Shown: piece after piece, positions 58,040 to 64,000 of the stretch
Numbering within the stretch: the stretch's first letter is position 1
Layout of the letters: the number at the start of each line of letters is the position of its first letter
Origin: CAVXHV01 sp963761445
Lineage (GTDB): Bacteria; Planctomycetota; Planctomycetia; Isosphaerales; Isosphaeraceae
Direction of reading: 5' to 3'
Assembly (NCBI GenBank): GCA_963761445.1
Contig: CAVXHV010000005.1
Span: 3,782,001-3,846,000 of the forward strand
DNA length: 64,000 bases
Notes under the pieces: model-generated
Database searches by the model: none
The model's input: the letters and a program-made list of their open reading frames with translations, nothing else
Told to the model about the DNA's origin: nothing
Made by a program: the position numbers and the translations under genes

Positions 58040-59276
58040 ATGAAACGCACGTTAACCACCATCGCCCTGCTCCTGGCCTTCCCCCTCACCCTCGCCGCCT
58101 GCCTGTGGGACCGTGATACCCCCGCGTCCGAGGCCAAGGGCTTGCCCGAAGTGGTCGCCGTGCTCGCTGGGCGTTTCCCCAGAAATCCGCCGCTCTATTA
58201 TGAAATGCGGCTCGAGCGAGTGACCGACCATCTGAAATCCGATCCAGCCGACCTCGCCGCCTACGACGACGCCGGCGTCGCCTGCGACCGCCTCGGCCGC
58301 GGCGATGAGGCGATCGCCTGGATGGATAAGAAGAAACACGAACTCGACCGGCGCGACCCCAAGTCACCCGATGTGAAGGAGCATCGCTACCGCTATCACG
58401 CCAACCTGGGGACGTTCCTTGTGCACCGCTGGGCGCAGTCAGGGCCGCGATCGAACGAAGCTCGACGACGTCAAGCGCTCGCGCGACGAGATCGCCGCGG
58501 CGATCGCGATCAACCCCAGCGCCCACTTCGGCCGCGAGAAATTTCAGCTTCGGGCGATTGATTGGATGATCAACCCGCCCACGGCCTCGGGAGTTCAGGA
58601 CATGCCCAATCTTCTTGAATGGAGTCCTCAGGCATTCATGGATTTGCAAGATCCCAAGCAGGCGGACGACGCCGTTCGCGGCCTGGCCGGCCTCATCGTG
58701 CTGGGCAACGCGTGGGAAAGCGTCGACATATTCCATGCATTGAATGTCGCACTCCAGCACGACACACTCGGCTTCAAAAAGGACCGCGACGGCGGGCGAA
58801 ATTCGCTAGCCTACCTGGCCTGGCTGCGCTGCCGCGAGTTGATCGATGCCGGCAAAGGCTCGATGTTGCCTGATGCACCCACGGGTGCAACTCTGAAAGA
58901 GCACCTGCCCCGACCGGATTTTGTGGAGGCCGATCGCCTGCTCGACCCGGCCTTTGCAAAACTTCGCGCCGAGGCCGACGCCTGGCAAAAAGCACGCAGC
59001 GAGTTCATGCTGGTGCGCTCGAGCGCTGGCCGCCATCCCGACACAGACCCGGATTTCTGGACGAGTTACATCGAATCCACGGCGCCGGGTTTGCCCACGA
59101 AGTCGGTTCCCGAGACTTATCACGAAAGGCTTGCGCTACGCCAGCGGCTGTCTCTACTCGTGATCATTGGCGTGCCCGCTGTTGCAGTCACTTTCTGCGT
59201 CGGCCTGGCTGCCCTGCGCTCGCGGCGAGCTCGCCGGCGAAAATCAGCACGTCACAATAACGGCGAATTCGCGTAG
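58040..59276 (+). CDS. lipoprotein-like protein with TPR-type helices and C-terminal membrane anchor (one frameshift)
   Basis: ATG 58040 gives MKRTLTTIALLLAFPLTLAAC, a lipoprotein signal with lipobox LAAC. A helical region follows (TDHLKSDPADLAAYDDAGVA; RLGRGDEAIAWMDKKKHELD), typical of a TPR. A shift near 58445 separates KLDDVKRSRDEIAAAIAINP and the rest, including ADDAVRGLAGLIVLGNAWES and GRNSLAYLAWLRCRELIDAG. The protein ends with a transmembrane helix (LSLLVIIGVPAVAVTFCVGL) and a basic tail. About 412 residues. The combination of an N-terminal lipid anchor and a C-terminal helix is unusual. No enzymatic motif. Probably cotranscribed with the CxxC protein. Confidence 0.68.
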
Positions 59277-59386
59277 ACTTCTGCACTTCTGGGCCTAAGA
59301 TTGGCATAGCGAGTGCATTAAGGGTCTGAGCCGGTTTTCGTGCGACTGAGTAACCTGGCTCATTTCACATTTCGGGGAGAGTGGTC

Positions 59387-59683
59387 ATGGCATTGCGCTG
59401 CACGCTGACGTTCTACGGCGAGGACGGCGAAAGCGTCGAGCATCACAAGAAGTGGTACCATTACCTGGTCGTGGCCAATCCGGGTGCATCGCCGGGCTCT
59501 GCCGTAGCGAATATCATCACGCTCTCCGACGCGCGGGCCGAATCGCAAAGCCACAGCGGGGGCCTCGAGCACACGATCTGCACCTCGGAAGGTGGCATGG
59601 AAGCATCGCTCAAGATGGCCGAAGACTACTTGACTCAGCACCACCCTGGGCTCAAACGAATCACCGGCAAGTCGCGCAGTTGA
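59387..59683 (+). CDS. small hypothetical protein, 98 residues
   Basis: ATG 59387 lies 7 bases after GGGGAGAG; a GTG at 59381 in the same frame is too close to that site. The product reads MALRCTLTFYGEDGESVEHH to HHPGLKRITGKSRS, with two possible strands at the start and an amphipathic helix near the end (GGMEASLKMAEDYLTQHHPG). No signal peptide or membrane segment. No family recognised. Composition and ribosome site support a real gene. Convergent with the YfaP-like gene. Confidence 0.6.
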   Translation: MALRCTLTFYGEDGESVEHHKKWYHYLVVANPGASPGSAVANIITLSDARAESQSHSGGLEHTICTSEGGMEASLKMAEDYLTQHHPGLKRITGKSRS

Positions 59684-59704
59684 GCCAGTGTCGCCTTTCG
59701 CTGA

Positions 59705-60731
59705 TCACCGCCCCCCATCCGGATCCGGCAGCGCCGGAATCACCGGCTTGGCCCCGAGTGGCGGATCGACCTTCAGCGTATAGATCTTGCTGCGCTCATT
59801 GAGCGCGTTGAACTTGCCGTGAAACACCTGCACCTGGCCGTTGTGCTTCACCCGCACTTGCCAGTGGGTCGGCCTGGCGATGCCGCCGAATCCGCCCCAG
59901 TAAACGACGTACCACTTGTAGATCCCCGGAGGGCCGGGGCCTTTCACCTTTTCCGAGCCGGGGCCGGCTGATTCGACCAGCCAGTAGACGTTCTCGGGGC
60001 CAAACCCCTTGGTGTTGTCCACGTCCAGCTCGCCGCCCAGATTTCCCTTGGGATCCTCCCAGAAAATCTCCTTGCCGCCGGGCTCAAGCACGTGGAGGTC
60101 GAGATCGACGTTGTCCGTATTCCAGATTAATGTGAACTGCGGGTCGCCCACCTTGACCTGAACGCCCCGGATGACCTCGCCACCTTCCCCGAACCGGGCC
60201 AGGCCGAAGCCGTCGCCGTCACCGGCACCGGGGTTGGAATTCGGCCGGCCGCCGCCCCCGCTGGGGTTCTTCGCACCGGCCGCCTGGATCGCATGCTCGA
60301 GGCTCGTGAGCTCGAGCGGGGCGAGCGTCGGCGACGTCGAGCGCGGAATCCATCTCGACCTGTGGCGCAGCAGGCATCGCCAGGGGCGTGTTCAGCCCGC
60401 CCGTCAACTGCTCACTTTCGAATACGCCGTTGGGCGAGCCGGCAAGCCGCGAGTCAAACGCGGCCGGACCATTCATTCGAGGCGCAGAATACCAGCATCC
60501 CAGGATGAGCAGCAGAACCGCATGGGCCACGACCGAGCCGGCCCAGCCCTTCCTCACCTCGGGCGTCCAGTATTCCCACTCGAGTATCGACGGTCGCGGC
60601 TCGACTGGTTTGGCGAGGTCGCCGGCGTCTGCCGCCGGTTTGCTCCCCTGCCACTCGGGCGGCTGCGCGATCGGGACCTTCGCTGCGGCCCTTGAGTCCG
60701 AGGCTCGAGCTGTTGACGTGCTGCCCGCCAT
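59705..60731 (-). CDS. membrane-anchored YfaP/DUF2135-like protein (one frameshift)
   Basis: From ATG 60731 a Pro/Ala-rich cytoplasmic part leads to one transmembrane helix (GWAGSVVAHAVLLLILGCWY). A shift near 60330 restores LELTSLEHAIQAAGAKNPSG and a Gly/Asn/Pro linker. The C-terminal domain reads VGDPQFTLIWNTDNVDLDLH, VLEPGGKEIFWEDPKGNLGG, ELDVDNTKGFGPENVYWLVE and HWQVRVKHNGQVQVF. The 'VDLDLHV.EP.G' and 'GGELDVDNT.G.GPEN' motifs are those of the YfaP (DUF2135) beta-sandwich, which often occurs with von Willebrand-type proteins. About 341 residues. Predicted single-pass envelope protein; function unknown. Confidence 0.75.
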
Positions 60732-61017
60732 CGCCTCAATATCCTCTCAGCGCGGAAAGCCGCTCAAAGGCCTCGACTTCCCCTTGATCGCGACTGCGTC
60801 TCCACCGATCCAACCAGCCCGACGCCCTTCGCGACTTGAGTCTACCACGCGCGAGAGCGTGCGCGAAAGCTCAAATCGGTTGCGGTTCGAGATCGTCGCG
60901 GTTACAAGGGAATTCACGTTGAATGCGATTTCGGCCGGGCGCGCCTGTGACCGCGCAGGCAATTATTCCGCGAGCGGCTCGGTCGGTCGAGCCGCACCAG
61001 ACGATCAGGGGCCACAT

Positions 61018-61809
61018 TTGGATTCTCACCATCTCAAGCTGTTGCTCGAATCCGTCCGCGACGGCCGGCTCTCGCCCGAGCAGGCCGTGCATCAAGTTCG
61101 TATCGAACCTTTTCAGGATGCCGGCGACTTCGCCAAGGTCGACCTGCATCGTGCGGTTCGTTGTGGATTTCCGGAGGTCGTCTTCGGCCAGGGAAAGACT
61201 GCCCAACAGATCGAAGGCATCCTGCGCACCCTGGATACGCATGGCGAAGGTGGGCTCGTGACCCGGCTCGATCCCCAGGCGGCGCTTCACTTGATCAAGA
61301 CTTTTCCGCAAGGCGAGCACAACCCGCTTGGGCGCACGTTCCGCATTCGCGGCAAGCGCGACGCCGAGCCCATGCTGGGCAAAGTCGTGATCGTCACGGC
61401 GGGCACGAGCGACTTGCCGGTGGCCGAGGAAGCGAAAGTGACCGCCGAAGCCTGGAACTGCGACGTGACTCTGGTCGCGGATGTCGGCGTTGCCGGGCTG
61501 CATCGCCTGCTGCACCAGCTCGACCGCCTGGCTTCGGCCGACGCTCTGGTTGTCGTCGCGGGAATGGAAGGTGCGCTCCCCAGCGTGGTCGGGGGACTGG
61601 TCGAATGCCCGGTCATCGCGGTCCCGACCAGCATCGGCTACGGCGCCCATTTCCACGGCGTGGCCGCGCTGCTGGGCATGCTCAATAGCTGTGCATCGAA
61701 TGTGGTGGTGGTGAATATCGACGCCGGCTTCAGCGGCGGCCACGTCGCCAGCCTGATCGCGCGACGCATGGGCCAGGCGCGGCTGGCGGCCCAGCCTCCG
61801 CCGCCTTGA
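61018..61809 (+). CDS. larB: LarB, pyridinium-3,5-biscarboxylic acid mononucleotide synthase (nickel-pincer cofactor biosynthesis)
   Basis: LarB carboxylates nicotinate adenine dinucleotide in the first step of nickel-pincer cofactor synthesis. The C-terminal half is the PurE-like domain of the family: VVIVTAGTSDLPVAEEAKVT, the substrate motifs VAGLHRLLHQLDRL and VVVAGMEGALPSVVGGLVEC, then PVIAVPTSIGYGAHFHGVAA and GMLNSCASNVVVVNIDAGFS. The N-terminal part has the usual LLESVRDGRLSPEQAVHQVR and GFPEVVFGQGKT. TTG 61018 is chosen: AGGGG ends 7 bases before it, and no ATG is available in the frame near that point. About 263 residues, normal for LarB. LarC and LarE are not in the window. The open frame upstream is antisense to the YfaP-like gene. 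Confidence 0.88.
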   Translation: MDSHHLKLLLESVRDGRLSPEQAVHQVRIEPFQDAGDFAKVDLHRAVRCGFPEVVFGQGKTAQQIEGILRTLDTHGEGGLVTRLDPQAALHLIKTFPQGEHNPLGRTFRIRGKRDAEPMLGKVVIVTAGTSDLPVAEEAKVTAEAWNCDVTLVADVGVAGLHRLLHQLDRLASADALVVVAGMEGALPSVVGGLVECPVIAVPTSIGYGAHFHGVAALLGMLNSCASNVVVVNIDAGFSGGHVASLIARRMGQARLAAQPPPP

Positions 61810-61859
61810 CGCCAATCACCAACCCGACGCGCGAGTTTAGATGTTGCGCATTTTGGTCC

Positions 61860-61876
61860 GTGCCCTGAAAGGGCAC
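61860..61876. repeat. REP-like palindrome, GCCCT-gaa-AGGGC type
   Basis: GTGCCCT (61860-61866) pairs with AGGGCAC (61870-61876) over loop GAA, 50 bp after larB. The same stem design recurs at 62212-62224 (loop GTA) and, inverted, at 62301-62317 (loop TTC), so this is a repeat family and not a single terminator. Confidence 0.6.
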
Positions 61877-61902
61877 AACAAATCAGCCCAGGGCATCGCC
61901 CT

Positions 61903-62171
61903 CGTCCTTACCCACAAGTCATAACACGATATTTAACAAGAGTTTACGATAAGATACGGAAGCATTATCGATCGACATACACAATTGTGATGTTATGCGC
62001 ACTATTCACTTTCTCGGTTTTTCCGGGGAACTCTCAATATTGGCCGGCTCGTCATGTGAGTGCCTTTTGAATGCACCTGGTGTACATGTAGTACACATTT
62101 TCCAATCAAAGCTCCGTTCTGTCGCCGTAACTTAATGAGCCATAACTGGTTCAGACTTGTGGGTAAGGACG
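61903..62171. mobile_element. MITE-like 269-bp AT-rich element inserted in a REP palindrome
   Basis: The ends are a perfect 18-bp terminal inverted repeat: CGTCCTTACCCACAAGTC at 61903-61920 and its reverse complement at 62154-62171. AGGGCATCGCCCT occurs directly on both sides (61890-61902 and 62172-62184), consistent with a 13-bp target duplication. Removing the element and one copy restores CCCAGGGCATCGCCCTGGG, the same palindrome type found intact at 62342-62360. The interior is clearly AT-rich compared with the surroundings and has no transposase. It contains the small hairpin GTGTAC-atgta-GTACAC near 62081. Because the target is itself palindromic, the exact TIR/duplication border is ambiguous by a few bases. 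Confidence 0.7.
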
Positions 62172-62211
62172 AGGGCATCGCCCTGGGTTCCCGAATTCAA
62201 ACCATATACAA

Positions 62212-62224
62212 GCCCTGTAAGGGC
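62212..62224. repeat. REP-like palindrome, loop GTA
   Basis: GCCCT (62212-62216) pairs with AGGGC (62220-62224), a shorter member of the GCCCT-nnn-AGGGC family in this intergenic region, lying between the MITE-like element and the inverted copy at 62301-62317. Confidence 0.5.
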
Positions 62225-62300
62225 GGCACAATCGGGGAACCCTGTGCGAAGTCGAAATCGCTCGCGGAAATTCCGGCCCACGCGGCTCGGACGGCTTGTT

Positions 62301-62360
62301 TCGCCCTTTCAGGGCGATACGCTCGTTTGTTGACGTAGTCCCCCAGGGCGTTGCCCTGGG
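62301..62360. repeat. pair of REP-like palindromes before the NAD(P)H-hydrate dehydratase gene
   Basis: TCGCCCT-ttc-AGGGCGA (62301-62317) is the reverse complement type of the palindrome at 61860. CCCAGGGC-gtt-GCCCTGGG (62342-62360) is an intact copy of the palindrome type that the MITE-like element split. The second is followed by CTGTTTTGTG and could also act as a terminator on the plus strand. Confidence 0.55.
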
Positions 62361-62435
62361 CTGTTTTGTGACTGCCCCGTTCGGGCCGAGGACAAAAACA
62401 GCGCAACATCAAAACGCGCCAGCGAGGAATCTGCC

Positions 62436-63335
62436 GTGAATCTCCAAGCCATCGAAGCCGTTCCCATTCTAGGCCCGCGGCCGCGCGACAGTCACAAGGG
62501 CCGATTTGGCCACGTCCTCGTGATCGCCGGATCTCGCGGCATGGCCGGGGCCGCCGCGCTCTGCGGCGCCGGCGCGCTGCGATCCGGCGCCGGCTTGGTC
62601 CGTGTCGCCACGCCTGCCGAGGTCCAACCGACGGTCGCCAGCTTCGAGCCGTCGTACATGACCTATCCACTACCGTGCGACCCCGCCGGCTGCATCGATT
62701 TCGCCGCCGCCGGGCCCATTCTCAAACAATTGATCGAGCCAGCAACGGTCATCGCCGTCGGCCCCGGGCTCGGCCAGTCGCCCGACGCGCGAAAGCTCAT
62801 TCCGTTCCTGATCACCCAGACCGATAAGCCGCTCGTGATCGACGCCGACGGACTGAACGCCCTCGCCGGCCAGACGGACATCCTGTCTGGTGCAAAAAAG
62901 CCAATTGTGTTGACCCCCCATCCTGGCGAATTTGCCCGGCTTTCCGATTTACCCGTCGCGACCGTTCAAGCCGAGCGAATCGATCGGACTGCTGCGTTCG
63001 CAGCGCGGGCCGAGACATTGGTGGTCGTTCTCAAAGGGTCGGGGACCGTGGTGTCCGATGGAAAGAGGTATTACGTGAACACGACTGGGAACCCGGGAAT
63101 GGCCAAGGGTGGGTCCGGCGACGTCCTTACCGGCGTGATCGCGGCGCTCATCGCTCAGAAGCTGCCGGCCTTCGAGGCGGCCCAGCTTGGTGTCTACATT
63201 CACGGAGTTGCCGGCGACATCGCTCGCGATCAGAACGGAGAAACAAGTTTGATCGCCGGTGACATCGTGGACGCCCTGGCCGACGCGTTCGTGCATGCGA
63301 TGCCCGACTCCGACCCCGTCTACTCGCTCGAGTGA
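62436..63335 (+). CDS. nnrD: ADP-dependent NAD(P)H-hydrate dehydratase
   Basis: It repairs hydrated NADH and NADPH using ADP (or ATP). It has the ribokinase-like fold of the YjeF C-terminal domain without the N-terminal epimerase domain, so it is the stand-alone form. Motifs are SHKGRFGHVLVIAGSRGMAG, GALRSGAGLVRVATP, TVIAVGPGLGQSPDARK, VIDADGLNALAG, VLTPHPGEFARLS and the nucleotide/catalytic loop NTTGNPGMAKGGSGDVLTGV with its Asp. GTG 62436 follows GCGAGGAATCTGCC. 299 residues, normal length. Intact. The matching epimerase is not in the window. It follows the repeat-rich gap, so it probably has its own promoter. Confidence 0.92.
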   Translation: MNLQAIEAVPILGPRPRDSHKGRFGHVLVIAGSRGMAGAAALCGAGALRSGAGLVRVATPAEVQPTVASFEPSYMTYPLPCDPAGCIDFAAAGPILKQLIEPATVIAVGPGLGQSPDARKLIPFLITQTDKPLVIDADGLNALAGQTDILSGAKKPIVLTPHPGEFARLSDLPVATVQAERIDRTAAFAARAETLVVVLKGSGTVVSDGKRYYVNTTGNPGMAKGGSGDVLTGVIAALIAQKLPAFEAAQLGVYIHGVAGDIARDQNGETSLIAGDIVDALADAFVHAMPDSDPVYSLE

Positions 63336-63538
63336 CCTCATCTGGGACTCATTCAGAAAAGGACCGAACGTCTTCGCCGAATTGGTCGTAATCATGGAAA
63401 CTGCGGTCAATGGTCTTTGCCGGGAGGCTAGCCTGGCGTAGAATGGACCTGTTGTCGGGGTCCGCAGCCAGGCCTCGACGAGCTCCCATGCGGAGATTCA
63501 CCGCGGTTCCCCAGCGGAACAAGCGAAGGAGGAAGGTT
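63336..63538. other. 203 bp intergenic, no gene seen
   Basis: Between the dehydratase stop and the coiled-coil gene. It ends in the ribosome site AAGGAGGAAGG. An ATG at 63488, in frame with the following gene, would add an Arg/Lys-rich start (MRRFTAVPQRNKRRRKV) but has no ribosome site. No repeat or RNA structure stands out. Confidence 0.4.
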
Positions 63539-64000
63539 GTGTCCACGCGAGAAAACCCGTCCCCCCCGGCCCCAGCCTGGACCTACCGCATGGAGGTCTC
63601 CCCGACGGGCCAAAATCCCGCGGGTGCCATTGCCAACCCCAACGACCCCATCCTTCTGCTCCACCTCCTGGCGAACCTTCAAAGTCAAACGCTCGAGGTC
63701 CAGCGCCAGCAGCTTGACATGCAGCGCCAGCAGCTTGAAATCTCGCGTGAATTGCTCCAGGTAAACCGCGAACAGCGCGCCCGCCAGGCCGCCGAGCTCG
63801 AGCGCTGGCAGGCCGGCCACGAGCCGATCCTCGATACCTGCAAGGAAACGCTGGGCAAGCTCGAGCAGGTGCACGCCTCGCTCATGAGCGAGCTGTCGAA
63901 CTACGTGGACGACAACCACGAAAACCTGCTCGAAGGCGACTTCTCACTCAGCGATTTCGTCGACCGCTTCGGCCCCCGCCTGGCGCACCTGAACACGATG
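63539..64000 (+). CDS. coiled-coil hypothetical protein (3' cut by window edge)
   Basis: GTG 63539 follows AGGAGGAAGGTT closely and opens a frame that runs to the window end. It starts with a Pro-rich stretch (STRENPSPPAPAWTYRMEVS) and IANPNDPILLLHLLANLQSQ. A strong heptad region with a repeated VQRQQLDMQRQQLEISRELL and VNREQRARQAAELERWQAGH follows, then acidic helical sequence (LSNYVDDNHENLLEGDFSLS) ending in mid-gene at RLAHLNTM. No signal peptide. Parallel coiled-coil dimerisation is likely. No family recognised, and what follows is outside the window. Confidence 0.7.
   Translation, partial: MSTRENPSPPAPAWTYRMEVSPTGQNPAGAIANPNDPILLLHLLANLQSQTLEVQRQQLDMQRQQLEISRELLQVNREQRARQAAELERWQAGHEPILDTCKETLGKLEQVHASLMSELSNYVDDNHENLLEGDFSLSDFVDRFGPRLAHLNTM

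Noticed and set aside
62060..62338. 92-codon frame inside and beyond the AT-rich element
   Set aside because: It spans the terminal inverted repeat and three palindromes; no ribosome site and no plausible fold.
1..64000. tRNA, rRNA, riboswitch or CRISPR features
   Set aside because: No rRNA-like sequence and no regularly spaced direct repeats were seen. tRNAs and riboswitches cannot be excluded without a covariance-model scan (tRNAscan-SE, Infernal), but none was recognised by eye.

Overview
The window is high-GC bacterial DNA that reads as a planctomycete, most likely of the Isosphaeraceae type. The basis is gene content rather than any marker gene: ECF-type sigma factors paired with large Ser/Thr kinases, a small secreted protein with an FEPLEGRLALS (LEPR-XLL-like) N-terminus, a Tat-exported sugar-isomerase-like TIM barrel, Gfo/Idh/MocA oxidoreductases, a GT39-like membrane protein and dense FtsX-type ABC efflux. 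No rRNA, tRNA, CRISPR array or complete insertion sequence was recognised.

Layout. 1-12.5 kb (+): the end of a non-ribosomal peptide synthetase (partial C, then A-PCP-C-A-PCP-TE). Its adenylation domains read by eye as Asn-like and Orn-like. It is followed by a PvdE/SyrD-like peptide exporter, a MacA-like adaptor and a MacB-like pump in one overlapping operon, then a small surface protein. 12.8-14.5 kb (+): a pyruvate-decarboxylase-like enzyme. 14.5-19.8 kb (-): a broken hydrolase remnant and an EmrAB/TolC-like tripartite pump. 20.2-24.7 kb: a Ser/Thr kinase divergent from a sigma factor, then a decayed kinase/WD40 gene. 25.3-32.2 kb (+): a beta-oxidation-like module (acyl-CoA dehydrogenase, enoyl-CoA hydratase, class III CoA transferase, 3-hydroxyacyl-CoA dehydrogenase, NDH-2) with a YWTD propeller and a ribB fragment embedded in it. 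32.3-48.1 kb: a secreted glycosidase, hypothetical secreted proteins, a class V aminotransferase, Gfo/Idh/MocA proteins, a GT39-like protein, a TIM barrel, an MBL protein and an esterase. 48.3-51.4 kb (-): a coupled sigma/kinase pair. 51.6-56.0 kb (-): a four-gene ABC efflux operon. 56.1-64 kb: DAHP synthase, small Cys-motif and lipoprotein genes, a YfaP-like protein, LarB, NAD(P)H-hydrate dehydratase and the start of a coiled-coil protein.

About thirty-five apparent frameshifts interrupt otherwise well-conserved reading frames, in both directions and in unrelated genes, while other long genes are intact. I take most of them as sequence or assembly errors and annotate such genes across the shift, giving approximate breakpoints. 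A few loci look truly decayed: the hydrolase remnant, the kinase-less kinase/WD40 gene and the ribB fragment.

Two intergenic regions carry structured repeats. At 57.2-57.4 kb there is an inverted pair of GGCACACGCCGTGTGCC palindromes. At 61.86-62.36 kb there is a cluster of REP-like palindromes, one of which is split by a 269-bp AT-rich element with perfect 18-bp terminal inverted repeats and an apparent 13-bp target duplication.
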